15,835 bases of DNA from Dehalococcoidia bacterium (GCA_030615305.1 JAUWZL010000004.1:1-15835), one strand, 5' to 3'; positions 7,562-15,086 are shown, numbered from the stretch's first letter. Numbers and translations: made by a program. The notes: generated from the letters alone by a model not told the origin.

Positions 7562-9385
7562 CTAGCCAGCTTTCTGACGGCTAAAGAACTCCAATATATC
7601 ACCAACCTGAAAGTCATTAAAGTCCTTAATGCCAACACCACACTCATAGCCGGTGGCTACCTCTTTAACATCGTCCTTGAAACGCCTTAGACTGCTAACC
7701 ACAGATTCGGCCACAACTTCGTTATTGCGTCGTATCCTAGCTTGTACATCCCGAGTTACCTTGCCTTCGGTAACATAGACACCAGCCACCTTGATTCGCT
7801 TGGCAGCGGGGAAGATAGCCCTTACTTCTGCCCGACCTTCAATAACCTCAACATACTTGGGTTCAAGCATTCCCTTAAGCGCCTTTTCTACATCACCTAC
7901 CAGATCATAAATCACGCTATAGTGGCGGATGTCTATGCCCTCAGCTTCAGCTACCCGCTGTGCTCCGGCCTCAGCCTTGGTGTTGAAGGCAATGATAAGC
8001 CCCTTGGAAGCACTGGCTAGCATAACATCACTTTCAGTAACGTTGCCACTGCCGCTATGAATAATGTTAACCTGGACTTCATCTGTCCCCAGCCTCTCTA
8101 GGGAAGTCCTTATCGGTTCAATGCTGCCCTGAACATCAGCCTTAAAAACAATATTGAGTTCCTTGACCCGGCCGGCGCTTATCTGGTCAAAGAGGTTGGT
8201 AAGGCTTAATGATTTTGGTGCCAACCCCGCCTCCTTCTGGAGTTCCTCAACTAAAACCCGTGCCCGGCGCTCATCACTTACAGCGGTCAGGGTATCTCCT
8301 ACCTGAGGAATGCTATGTAAACCGAGGATGACAACCGGAGTAGACGGCTTGGCCTTCCTTACCCGCTTACCGGTATCATTAAACATTGCCTTGACCCGGC
8401 CCCAGGTGGTACCAACAACTACCATGTCGCTGGGTCTTAGACCGCCGTCATGGATTAATACTGTAGCCAGTGGCCCCATGGTCTTGTCCAGTCTGGCTTC
8501 AATAACCACCCCCTTTGCCGGCTGAGATGGGTCTGCCCTGAGGTTCTCCAGCTCAGCTACCAGTAGCAGGTTCTCCAGTAGCTCGGGGATGCCTTCTTTA
8601 GCCTTGGCTGAAGTCAGGACACAGACGGTGTCACCTCCCCATTCCTCAATAATGAGACCGGCGTCAGCCAGCTGTTGTTTAACGGCATCCGGGTTGGCGC
8701 TTGGCTTATCAGTCTTGTTGATAGCCACCACGATAGGCACTCCGGCTGCCTGGGCATGGTCTATAGCCTCCAGGGTCTGTGGCTTTACGCCATCATCAGC
8801 GGCCACAACCAGGACAGTGATGTCAGTCACCTGGGCGCCTCGTGCCCGCATAGCAGTAAAGGCTTCATGTCCCGGCGTATCCAGGAAGGTAATCTTTTGT
8901 CCCTCAACCTCCACCTGATAAGCACCGATATGCTGGGTAATACTGCCAGCTTCGGTATCCATAACATTGGTTTGCCTGATGGCATCAAGGAGCCTGGTCT
9001 TACCGTGGTCAACATGCCCCATAATGGTGATTACTGGCGGCCGAGGCTTTAGATTGCCCGGCTCCTCAACCAGGAGTTGCTGCTTTTTAATCTCACTAAT
9101 GACGCTGGCCGCCTTCCGAGCTGCCTGGGGCTGTGGCTGGGCTTTGTAGCCAAAGCTGGTGGCTACTTCCGCGGCCGCGTCATAGTCAATGACTTGGTTA
9201 ATATTGGCCATGATTCCGTTTTTCATCAGCTGTTTAATAACATCAATGACACTGACCCTGAGAAGCTCAGCCAGCTGCCTGACGCTCAGGGTATGTGGAA
9301 TCTCAACCGAGGTCACGGCTGCTTCTTTATCAGCCCCCTGGCCGGCTGATCCGGCAATATCACCCTGTTTACCTGCCTCAGCCAC
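7562..9385 (-). CDS. infB: Translation initiation factor IF-2
   Basis: IF2 is the GTPase that brings fMet-tRNA to the 30S subunit and drives subunit joining. The 607-residue form is short: only about 25 variable residues precede the IF2_N domain ([26 protein letters not shown], about 32-57), so the long repetitive N-terminal region of enterobacterial IF2 is absent. GTPase motifs are complete: G1 GHVDHGKT (123-130), the switch II motif DTPGH (169-173), G4 NKTD (223-226) and G5 SAK, plus [10 protein letters not shown] for switch I. Domains II-IV follow, ending [13 protein letters not shown]. Translation starts at GTG 9385 with AGGGGG about eight bases upstream; this start overlaps the ylxR stop by eight bases, indicating coupled translation. 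Confidence 0.98.
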   Translation of the reverse strand: MAEAGKQGDIAGSAGQGADKEAAVTSVEIPHTLSVRQLAELLRVSVIDVIKQLMKNGIMANINQVIDYDAAAEVATSFGYKAQPQPQAARKAASVISEIKKQQLLVEEPGNLKPRPPVITIMGHVDHGKTRLLDAIRQTNVMDTEAGSITQHIGAYQVEVEGQKITFLDTPGHEAFTAMRARGAQVTDITVLVVAADDGVKPQTLEAIDHAQAAGVPIVVAINKTDKPSANPDAVKQQLADAGLIIEEWGGDTVCVLTSAKAKEGIPELLENLLLVAELENLRADPSQPAKGVVIEARLDKTMGPLATVLIHDGGLRPSDMVVVGTTWGRVKAMFNDTGKRVRKAKPSTPVVILGLHSIPQVGDTLTAVSDERRARVLVEELQKEAGLAPKSLSLTNLFDQISAGRVKELNIVFKADVQGSIEPIRTSLERLGTDEVQVNIIHSGSGNVTESDVMLASASKGLIIAFNTKAEAGAQRVAEAEGIDIRHYSVIYDLVGDVEKALKGMLEPKYVEVIEGRAEVRAIFPAAKRIKVAGVYVTEGKVTRDVQARIRRNNEVVAESVVSSLRRFKDDVKEVATGYECGVGIKDFNDFQVGDILEFFSRQKAG

Positions 9386-9683
9386 TGGCTAACCCCCCTA
9401 CCAAGTTCTTTCTGTACTCAATAAGCTGTTCTTTGTTTCTCTGAGAAAGAGTAGTCCGCAGGGTATGCTCCAGACGACTAGTCGCCAGCCCGGCCTGCCA
9501 GCACATAGGCTCGGGACACAAATAAGCGCCCCGCCCCGCCTTCTTACCACTGCTGTCAACCTCCACAATGCCACTACTAACACGCACCAAACGGATTAGT
9601 TCCCGCTTGCTTTTTACCTGGCGGCAGGCGATGCAGGTTCGCATTGGGCGATGCTTAGTAATATTCCCCTTCTTCGTCTTCAT
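9378..9683 (-). CDS. ylxR: YlxR/DUF448 family RNA-binding protein (RnpM-type)
   Basis: This 101-residue protein belongs to the YlxR family, nearly always encoded between nusA and infB; the Bacillus member has been reported to bind RNase P RNA. The signature [20 protein letters not shown] (about 15-34) and [12 protein letters not shown] (about 51-62) are present. The two CxxC-like Cys groups (C17/C20 and C56/C61) could bind metal. The frame starts with ATG at 9683 after a G-run nine bases upstream and overlaps the end of nusA by 29 bases; the alternative ATG at 9644, directly before RTC, avoids the overlap but lacks any ribosome binding site. Its 3' end overlaps infB by eight bases, so the gene is embedded at both ends. 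Confidence 0.92.
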   Translation of the reverse strand: MKTKKGNITKHRPMRTCIACRQVKSKRELIRLVRVSSGIVEVDSSGKKAGRGAYLCPEPMCWQAGLATSRLEHTLRTTLSQRNKEQLIEYRKNLVGGLASG

Positions 9684-11031
9684 GAAGCTCTGCCCCCCGG
9701 CGCTTTTTCTTTAACCGGATGCCATCCTCAGCACTTTCCTTTGCCCGAGAAGTCTTCTTCTTCTTCTTTTTATCCTGAGTTTGGGGCTTGGGTGGTGCCG
9801 GTGACAATAAATCCTCGGCAAAGCGGAGCCGCTGTTTGGTCACTGTTTCCTGTGCTACTGCATCAGCCGGCAAGGTTTTGGCCGCTTTCCGTGGCACCTC
9901 TGCCGAAACCAAGGTCGGCTCTGCAGCCTCAGCTACTTCAGCAATCTCCTCGCTGACGACCCTTGCTTCTTCTTGGGCAGCTTCCGCCCTTTCCTTCTCA
10001 GCGTCAGAGGCACTCCTAATATCTATTCGCCAGCCAGTGAGCTTTACCGCCAGCCTGACATTCTGTCCCTCTTTGCCAATGGCTAAAGAAAGCTGCCTGT
10101 CAGGAATGACTACGGTAGCCGCCTCTTCCTCCTCACTCAGGTCAACACTTACTACCTGGGCCGGGCTGAGGGCATTAGCCATGAATATAGCAATATCTGG
10201 ACTCCAGTTAACAACATCGATCTTTTCACCATTTAATTCGTTGACGATGTTCTGTATCCTGATGCCGCGCAGCCCAACACAGCAGCCAACCGGGTCAATT
10301 CCCTCCTGACGTGCTGCTACAGCCACTTTACTGCGGTAGCCAGCCTCGCGGGCAATTACCTTTATCTCCACAGTCCCGTTATAAATCTCTGGCACCTCAA
10401 GCTCAAAAAGCCGGCGCAGTAAATTTGGGTGTGAGCGTGACACTACTAGAAGAGGCCCTTTGGCTGTTTGGGCTACTTCTAGGAGATAAACCTTTAGCCT
10501 TTGCCCGACACGGTATCTTTCATTGGGCCCCTGCTCGGCTGCTGGCATCACCGCTTCAGCCCTGCCCAGGTCAATAAATACCTGGCGGAGCTCAATGCGT
10601 CGCACCACTCCGGTGATAATGTCGCCCTGTTTATCAGCATATTCCTCAAAAATGGCACTGTGCTCTGCCTCATGGAGACGCTGCAGGATAACCTGTTTTG
10701 CTGTCTGGGCGGCAATACGCCCGGCATTATGCGGCGTATCCTCTACATAGATAGCATCATCAATCTGCACGTCTGGCTTTAGTTTGCGTGCCTCATCTAA
10801 TGATATCTCAAGGCGGCGGTCTGAGACCTGCTCAACCACCGTCTTTTCCGCCCAGACTTCAACCTTTCCGCTGGAAGGATTAATTTTGACTGAAATGTTC
10901 TGACTGGGCGCAAAATTATTCTTCCGGTAAGCTGATGCCAGCGCCGCCTCTACTGCGCCAAGTACTACCTCTCTGGACAGGTTCTTCTCGGCTGAGAGCT
11001 GTGTTATGGCCAGTAAAAAATCGCTCTTCAC
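9655..11031 (-). CDS. nusA: Transcription termination/antitermination protein NusA
   Basis: NusA binds RNA polymerase and modulates pausing, intrinsic termination and antitermination. Domains in order: polymerase-binding N-terminal domain (about 1-125), S1 (about 134-200, GDIITGVVRRIE...VFIDLG), KH1 (about 215-275, with DPVGCCVGLRGIRIQNIVNEL), and KH2 (about 280-340, with LAIGKEGQNVRLAVKLTGWRI). The final 115 residues form a low-complexity tail: Glu/Ala-rich, then Lys-rich (KKKKK), ending acidic DEDEEGEYY; there are no recognisable acidic repeat domains of the enterobacterial kind. Translation starts at GTG 11031; GGAGG lies 12 bases upstream, at the rather long distance explained by a small hairpin (11035-11054). 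It is the first gene after a strong promoter and a leader terminator. The usual upstream neighbour rimP is missing here. Confidence 0.97.
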   Translation of the reverse strand: MKSDFLLAITQLSAEKNLSREVVLGAVEAALASAYRKNNFAPSQNISVKINPSSGKVEVWAEKTVVEQVSDRRLEISLDEARKLKPDVQIDDAIYVEDTPHNAGRIAAQTAKQVILQRLHEAEHSAIFEEYADKQGDIITGVVRRIELRQVFIDLGRAEAVMPAAEQGPNERYRVGQRLKVYLLEVAQTAKGPLLVVSRSHPNLLRRLFELEVPEIYNGTVEIKVIAREAGYRSKVAVAARQEGIDPVGCCVGLRGIRIQNIVNELNGEKIDVVNWSPDIAIFMANALSPAQVVSVDLSEEEEAATVVIPDRQLSLAIGKEGQNVRLAVKLTGWRIDIRSASDAEKERAEAAQEEARVVSEEIAEVAEAAEPTLVSAEVPRKAAKTLPADAVAQETVTKQRLRFAEDLLSPAPPKPQTQDKKKKKKTSRAKESAEDGIRLKKKRRGAELHEDEEGEYY

Positions 11032-11034
11032 CCC

Positions 11035-11054
11035 GGAATTAGACCTCCAATTCC
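11035..11054 (-). promoter_or_regulatory. Hairpin carrying the nusA Shine-Dalgarno sequence in its loop
   Basis: In the minus-strand leader GGAATT (11049-11054) pairs perfectly with AATTCC (11035-11040), leaving GGAGGTCT as the loop. The GGAGG is thus presented in the loop rather than hidden in the stem, and folding shortens the otherwise long 12-base distance to the GTG start. It may tune translation of nusA; the role is inference. Confidence 0.5.
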
Positions 11055-11071
11055 ATTATTTGCCATACAAC

Positions 11072-11094
11072 AAAAAAGTGGGATTAAACCCACT
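11072..11094 (-). terminator. Intrinsic terminator in the nusA leader (probable attenuator)
   Basis: On the minus strand AGTGGG and CCCACT form a 6-bp stem with the loop TTTAAT, followed at once by six Ts. It lies about 30-50 bases after the predicted transcription start and about 40 bases before the nusA start codon. As no other gene ends here, it can only stop transcripts heading into nusA. Since NusA itself stimulates intrinsic termination, autoregulation is a natural reading (inference). Confidence 0.65.
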
Positions 11095-11128
11095 CCAAAT
11101 ACTCCGTCTTCGTCTAAAATCATTATAT

Positions 11129-11157
11129 ATTATAGCACAATCAACCTTTGGATGCAA
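11129..11157 (-). promoter_or_regulatory. Sigma-70-type promoter for the nusA operon
   Basis: The minus strand has TTGCAT (11152-11157), a 17-base spacer and TATAAT (11129-11134), with TGC directly before the -10 (extended -10). Only two -35 bases depart from consensus. Predicted start is near 11122, about 90 bases before the nusA start codon. It faces away from the comM promoter; the two -35 boxes are 30 bases apart. Confidence 0.8.
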
Positions 11158-11187
11158 TACCTCGGCTGGTAAAGATAGTCTTCGCAA

Positions 11188-11216
11188 TTGACACCCAGCA
11201 GGCTTCAGGCTAACAT
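11188..11216 (+). promoter_or_regulatory. Promoter for comM, predicting a leaderless mRNA
   Basis: A consensus -35 TTGACA (11188-11193) is followed after 17 bases by TAACAT (11211-11216; four of six match). The expected transcription start, six to eight bases on, falls at about 11222-11225, two to five bases before the comM ATG at 11227. There is no Shine-Dalgarno sequence upstream of that ATG. Both facts point to a leaderless transcript. Confidence 0.55.
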
Positions 11217-11226
11217 AGTAAATAAA

Positions 11227-12750
11227 ATGCTAGCCAAGGTAATAAGCTGTGCTCTTGTCGGCCTGGAAGGAGCCATCGTCGAGGTTGAGGTAGATATTTC
11301 CCCCGGCTTGCCTTCGTTTACCATTGTCGGCTTGCCTGATGCTGCTGTTCAGGAAGCCAAGGAGCGAGTTCGGGCGGCTGTCCGAAACTCTGGCTATGTC
11401 TTCCCGATGAGGCGTATTATTGTTAATCTGGCGCCGGCTGACCTTAAAAAGGCGGGCCCGGCTTATGATTTACCTATTGCCGCTGGCATCCTTCTCAGCT
11501 CAGAGCAGTTATCCGCTGATGTCTCTGGAACCCTCTTCCTTGGTGAGCTGTCTCTGGATGGCAGCTTGCGCCACACCAATGGCATCTTACCTATGGTTGC
11601 CCTGGCTCGCCAGAAAGGTCTGGCCAAAGTTATTGTACCTGATAGCGATGCCAGAGAAGCCTCCTTGGTTGAAGGCGCTAAAATCATCCCCTTCACCTCA
11701 CTGGCCCAGCTGGCCAGCTATCTGCGTGGTGAAATAGAGCCCCCTGAGTATAAACCTGATAAGGTCCAAATTGATGCCCCTCCTCCGGCACGGCCAACCG
11801 TTGACCTGGCCTACATTAAGGGGCAGGAGCATGTCAAGCGGGCTTTAGAAGTAGCCGCTGCCGGTGGACACAACGTAATAATGTGCGGCCCCCCGGGGAG
11901 CGGTAAAACGCTACTGGCGCGCTCACTGCCGGGAATGTTACCCCCCATGACCAATGAGGAAGCCCTAGAGGTTACCAAGATTTATAGTGTCAGCGGACTA
12001 CTACCCCAAGACACCCCTCTTATCAGGAACCGGACCTTCCGTTCTCCACACTATACCATCTCCAATGCCGGGTTGGTCGGTGGTGGCCACTGGCCAAGAC
12101 CGGGCGAAATAAGCCTCAGTCACCGTGGGGTGCTCTTCCTTGACGAGCTGCCTGAATTTGGCCATTCGTTGCTTGAAGTACTGCGCCAGCCTCTTGAGGA
12201 TAAGGTGGTAACTATCAGCCGGGCTAGAGGGACTCTGACCTTTCCGGCCAACTTTATGCTGGTAGGGGCGATGAACCCCTGTCCCTGTGGCTACTATGGC
12301 GACCCCTTCCGACAGTGCGCCTGCCCGCCCGGTCTGGTGTCACGCTATCAGCAAAGAATAAGCGGGCCGTTTCTTGACCGGGTGGATATATTTGTTGAAG
12401 TACCCCATATTGACTATGAAAAGCTATCTGATGACAGGCTGGGTGAACAATCAGAAAAGGTACAAGCTAGGGTTGCCGCTGCCCGTGCTCGGCAGCATAA
12501 ACGCCTTGTCGGCACCAGGCTTTCCTGTAATGCTGAGATGACGCCGGTTGAGGTAAGGGAATTCTGCCAGGCAGAAGAAGCCGCCCGGAGCCTGCTTAAA
12601 GCGGCTATGACCCAGCTTCATCTCTCAGCCCGTGCTTTCCATCGCATACAGAAGCTGGCCCGCACCATCGCCGACCTGGAAAATAGTGATATAATTAGGG
12701 CAAGCCACATAGCTGAAGCCATCCAGTATAGACCAAGACGGATGGTTTAG
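11227..12750 (+). CDS. comM: YifB/ComM family Mg-chelatase-like AAA+ ATPase
   Basis: ComM-type proteins are hexameric AAA+ helicases; in naturally transformable bacteria ComM promotes branch migration during integration of incoming DNA. The 507-residue protein starts MLAKVISCALVGLEG, the standard N-terminus, and shows the ChlI-like N-terminal region (VEVDISPGLPSFTIVGLPDAAV; VNLAPADLKKAGPAYDLPIA), Walker A GPPGSGKT (221-228), Walker B LFLDE (303-307), the HYTISNAGLVGGG.WPRPGEISLSHRG block, a Cys cluster in NPCPCGYYGDPFRQCACPP (Cys 351, 353, 363, 365), and the Mg-chelatase C-terminal helical domain ending AEAIQYRPRRM. The frame is open back to a TTG at 11188, but that TTG is the -35 box, so the ATG at 11227 is preferred. 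It is divergent from nusA and 22 bases upstream of the DUF502 gene. Most bacteria carry comM whether or not they are known to be competent, so competence is not implied. Confidence 0.95.
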   Translation: MLAKVISCALVGLEGAIVEVEVDISPGLPSFTIVGLPDAAVQEAKERVRAAVRNSGYVFPMRRIIVNLAPADLKKAGPAYDLPIAAGILLSSEQLSADVSGTLFLGELSLDGSLRHTNGILPMVALARQKGLAKVIVPDSDAREASLVEGAKIIPFTSLAQLASYLRGEIEPPEYKPDKVQIDAPPPARPTVDLAYIKGQEHVKRALEVAAAGGHNVIMCGPPGSGKTLLARSLPGMLPPMTNEEALEVTKIYSVSGLLPQDTPLIRNRTFRSPHYTISNAGLVGGGHWPRPGEISLSHRGVLFLDELPEFGHSLLEVLRQPLEDKVVTISRARGTLTFPANFMLVGAMNPCPCGYYGDPFRQCACPPGLVSRYQQRISGPFLDRVDIFVEVPHIDYEKLSDDRLGEQSEKVQARVAAARARQHKRLVGTRLSCNAEMTPVEVREFCQAEEAARSLLKAAMTQLHLSARAFHRIQKLARTIADLENSDIIRASHIAEAIQYRPRRMV

Positions 12751-12772
12751 GCTAATTAGAAAGTGAGGCATA

Positions 12773-13510
12773 ATGAAGAAGAAGGGTGAGTCAACAGGTC
12801 ACTGGCTATTAAGAGCCCTGAGGAAGAATTTCCTGGCTGGCATTTTGATTGTTGTCCCTTTAGCTATCGCCGTATGGATTTTGTATTGGGTTTTCGACGG
12901 TGTGGACAGCCTCCTACAGCAGCCAGTAATTGAACCCATATTCGGGCGAGAAATCCCGGGTCTTGGCTTTGCCATCTTTTTGGTCTTGATATATATCACC
13001 GGGGTTATCGCCAGTAATTATCTGGGCAAGAGAATAATACGCTCTATTGAATCACTACTAACGAGGGTGCCGGTGTTCCGGCAGCTCTACACCGGCCTAA
13101 AACAGGTCATGGAAGGACTCTCCGGGGCCGGGATGAACAAGGCTGCCTTCCGTGAGGTGGTTTTTGTAGAATTCCCCAGGGAGGGTATGACGACGCTGGC
13201 CTTTATTACCAATGAAATAACCGATAAATCGGGCAAAAAGCTTTACGCCATATATATTCCGACGGCACCAATACCCTCATCTGGCTACTTTGAGATGGTC
13301 ACTGAGGACAAGATTACCCACACCGATATACCAGTTGACGAGGGAATAAAGATAGTTATTTCCAGCGGTATGATATTACCGGACAGGGTAGTTACCGGCA
13401 GGCCACCGGTTGAGGCCTCTCAATCCATAGTTGAAGCCTTCGCCTCAGCCCGAAAGCCAGAAAGCACCCCCCATAATCAGCATAACCAGACCAACAAAGA
13501 TGGCAATTAA
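12773..13510 (+). CDS. DUF502 family membrane protein
   Basis: The 245-residue product has a basic N-terminus and two hydrophobic helices (about residues 19-41 and 63-84), followed by a soluble domain. The helix-1 segment NFLAGILIVVPLAIAVWIL, the linker RIIRSIESLLTRVPVFRQLYTGLKQV and the later VVFVEFPREGMTTLAFITNE and YIPTAPIPSSGYFEMV are hallmark blocks of DUF502, a widespread uncharacterised membrane family. The start ATG has GAGG four bases upstream. It follows comM after 22 bases and is probably co-transcribed. Its last 66 bases overlap, tail to tail, the small membrane-protein gene on the other strand. Function is not established for the family. Confidence 0.9.
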   Translation: MKKKGESTGHWLLRALRKNFLAGILIVVPLAIAVWILYWVFDGVDSLLQQPVIEPIFGREIPGLGFAIFLVLIYITGVIASNYLGKRIIRSIESLLTRVPVFRQLYTGLKQVMEGLSGAGMNKAAFREVVFVEFPREGMTTLAFITNEITDKSGKKLYAIYIPTAPIPSSGYFEMVTEDKITHTDIPVDEGIKIVISSGMILPDRVVTGRPPVEASQSIVEAFASARKPESTPHNQHNQTNKDGN

Positions 13511-13702
13511 ACCGCCTACCTTTAATCCCCCGGGCTCAGGGCGCTCTGGAGTATGCTCCATATACTCCCGAATATCGGTACGGGTTAAAATGGCTTTATA
13601 ATAGCTTTTTTCCTCACCACGGCCCCAGAAAAATGCACCCACTCCAAGGAGGATAAACAGCCCGCCCAAGCCCATTAATATCCACAAGTCTGTCTGCGGC
13701 AT
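13445..13702 (-). CDS. Small two-helix membrane protein, unrecognised
   Basis: Starting at the ATG at 13702 (GGGAG about ten bases upstream) the product is 85 residues: a hydrophobic helix (about 7-27), a charged loop with KSYYKAILTRTDIREYMEHTPERPEPGG, and a second helix (about 62-83) ending AFWLSG. The two helices and the intervening charged loop resemble a real small membrane protein rather than a chance frame. The longer frame from 13768 adds a polar stretch without a better start signal. The gene lies 155 bases after rplL on the same strand with no terminator seen between them, so it may be transcribed as a tail of the ribosomal operon. Its end overlaps the DUF502 gene by 66 bases in convergent orientation. 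Function unknown. Confidence 0.65.
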   Translation of the reverse strand: MPQTDLWILMGLGGLFILLGVGAFFWGRGEEKSYYKAILTRTDIREYMEHTPERPEPGGLKVGGLIAIFVGLVMLIMGGAFWLSG

Positions 13703-13857
13703 ATGCCAACTGCTCCCTGTTAGAGTGCCCTTCGGTGATACTATAGAGGTTCTTAGCGTTGTTTTCAAGTGGGCTATAGCTCAGCCATGTCTGTAGTATC
13801 AACCAATCCATCAGCAGTATAGCCAAACATCTCCTAGCTACGGTGCTTAAGAGTTTA

Positions 13858-14379
13858 TTATGTAACTTCTGCAGTGGCTCCGGCGGCTTCTAGCTTGGCT
13901 TTAGCCGACGCTGCCTCATCCTTGCTAACCCCTTCTTTTACCGCCTTGGGGGCAGACTCCACTAGGTCTTTGGACTCCTTCAAGCCCAGGGCCGTCAGCT
14001 CGCGCACCGCCCTAATCACATTGATCTTATTATCACCTACCGCTTTTAGAATCACATTGAATTCTATCTTCTCTTCTTCAGCCGGTGCCGCCGCCGCTTC
14101 AGATGGTGCCGCTGCTGCGGCTACTGGAGCCGCGGCAGTGACGCCAAACTCGGACTCTAAGGCTTTTACCAACTGGGACAGCTCAAGCACGGTCATATTT
14201 TTGATAACCTCTATTATATCCTGAGTGGTGCTTGCCTTCTTGGCCTCCTTTGCCTTGGTTTCACCGGCAGTTTCTTGAGCCTTGGCAGGTTTTGCCGCTG
14301 CCGGTTTTTCTGGCGACTGCCTTTCTTTCTTGGCTGTCACTTGGCTGGTTTTTTGCCCGGCTTCTTCTTTTTCTGGCAT
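13858..14379 (-). CDS. rplL: Ribosomal protein bL12 (L7/L12) with a long N-terminal extension
   Basis: L7/L12 forms the flexible stalk that recruits translation GTPases. The standard parts are present: N-terminal dimerisation/L10-binding helices ([30 protein letters not shown], about 51-80), an Ala/Pro-rich hinge (about 82-105) and the C-terminal domain [36 protein letters not shown]..., with the conserved Lys/Arg face. What is odd is the 50 residues before them, made almost wholly of Lys, Glu, Ala, Pro, Gln and Thr; the total is 173 residues against about 120-130 normally. The ATG at 14379 has a near-perfect GGAGG six bases upstream, inside the last codons of rplJ, and no other start with a ribosome binding site exists before the dimerisation helices, so the extension appears to be translated. 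One base separates it from rplJ, giving tight coupling. Confidence 0.96.
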   Translation of the reverse strand: MPEKEEAGQKTSQVTAKKERQSPEKPAAAKPAKAQETAGETKAKEAKKASTTQDIIEVIKNMTVLELSQLVKALESEFGVTAAAPVAAAAAPSEAAAAPAEEEKIEFNVILKAVGDNKINVIRAVRELTALGLKESKDLVESAPKAVKEGVSKDEAASAKAKLEAAGATAEVT

Positions 14380-14380
14380 T

Positions 14381-14905
14381 TTATTCCTCCTCCAATTGTT
14401 TAATTCTAGCTTGCAATATTCCGTTTACTTCCCTTAGCGGGTGGGCAAGGCAGTTCAGCAGGGCACTGATGGAGCCTTGCATCCCGGCCAGGATCTGGGC
14501 CAGCAATATCTCTCTTGATGGTATTGTCGCCAGGGTTTTCACCTCGTCTTGGGTCAGTAGTCGGTCGGCTAAAAAGCCACCCCTGATAGCCAGAGTTGAA
14601 TTTGAGCTGCGGATATAGTCAAGCAGGGCTTTGGCTGGCTCGACCACTTTACCATAGCCAAAGGCAATAGCTACCGGCCCCTCAAAGGAGCCGATGAGAA
14701 AATCCTTGCCCGCCCTTTCGGCGGCGAAACGGGCTAGGGTATTCTTGACCACCCGGTATTCAATGCCCAGTTCCCTGAGTTTACGACGCAAGACAGTCAG
14801 CTCAGAAGCTGACAGCCCCTGATAGTTGGTTAAAACACCGGCGCTACACTTGGCCATAGCCTCTTTTAACTCGTCAATGGTCTGCACTTTACGTTCCCGA
14901 CTCAC
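14381..14905 (-). CDS. rplJ: Ribosomal protein uL10
   Basis: L10 anchors the L7/L12 dimers to the 23S rRNA at the stalk base. The 174-residue product shows [50 protein letters not shown] (about 26-62) and GPVAIAFGY, then the C-terminal helix that carries L12 dimers. The start is taken as GTG 14905, because the perfect AGGAGGTGAT lies eight bases before it; a GTG at 14914 lies inside that Shine-Dalgarno sequence and cannot be the start. Its last codons, GAG GAG GAA, also serve as the rplL ribosome binding site. Expression is controlled by the leader at 14975-15046. Confidence 0.97.
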   Translation of the reverse strand: MSRERKVQTIDELKEAMAKCSAGVLTNYQGLSASELTVLRRKLRELGIEYRVVKNTLARFAAERAGKDFLIGSFEGPVAIAFGYGKVVEPAKALLDYIRSSNSTLAIRGGFLADRLLTQDEVKTLATIPSREILLAQILAGMQGSISALLNCLAHPLREVNGILQARIKQLEEE

Positions 14906-14935
14906 CTTTATCACCTCCTAACTGCTTAACAGCAG

Positions 14936-14968
14936 TAAAAAGCCCCTACGCCTGCGGCACAAGGACTT
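14936..14968 (-). terminator. Attenuator terminator in the rplJL leader
   Basis: On the minus strand AAGUCCUUGUGCC (14956-14968) pairs along all 13 positions, counting G-U pairs, with GGCGUAGGGGCUU (14940-14952) around the loop GCA, followed by a run of Us. It lies about 30 bases upstream of the rplJ start, after rplA and before rplJ, so it can act only as an attenuator for rplJL. An upstream AAGGAC (14988-14993) can pair instead with GUCCUU in its 5' arm, giving a competing fold. Confidence 0.8.
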
Positions 14969-14974
14969 GAACCA

Positions 14975-15046
14975 AAACATGCTCTGCGTCCTTATCCTCG
15001 GCAGGCACTTAATATTAAGCCTTAATCGGCACCTGCTGTCTCAGGA
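14975..15046 (-). promoter_or_regulatory. Ribosomal protein L10 leader RNA
   Basis: The minus-strand sequence reads GAGACAGCAGGUGCC...UUAA...GUGCCUGCCGAGGA, the conserved core of the L10 leader motif, which binds L10-L12 complex and feeds back on rplJL expression. GCAGGUGC (15029-15036) pairs with GUGCCUGC (15001-15008) with two G-U pairs; inside, AUUAA and UUAAU form a small hairpin around GGC. The flanking GAGACA and CGAGGA are the usual single-stranded/kink-turn-like parts. It lies between the rplA stop and the attenuator at 14936-14968. Confidence 0.85.
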
Positions 15047-15086
15047 TGAAAAGAGACTATTTAAATTTTTAACGCTTCTCTTGGCA

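Noticed and set aside
9788..10309. Plus-strand open frame of 173 codons
   Set aside because: It is antisense to nusA, Ser/Ala-rich as expected for a shadow frame, and has no ribosome binding site or recognisable domain.
11188..11226. TTG at 11188 as an upstream start for comM
   Set aside because: The TTG is part of a consensus TTGACA -35 box, and the family N-terminus begins at the ATG at 11227.
13614..13826. Minus-strand 70-codon frame overlapping the small membrane-protein gene
   Set aside because: It lacks a plausible ribosome binding site, and the overlapping frame has a better protein-like profile (two helices, charged loop).
13874..14618. Plus-strand open frames of 116 and 128 codons
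   Set aside because: They are antisense to rplL and rplJ, with the composition of mirror frames of Ala/Lys-rich coding sequence.
14955..14985. A GGTTCAAGTCC stretch on the minus strand resembling a tRNA T-arm
   Set aside because: It lies inside the rplJ leader and has no acceptor, D or anticodon stems around it. The bases are explained by the attenuator and its competing pairing.
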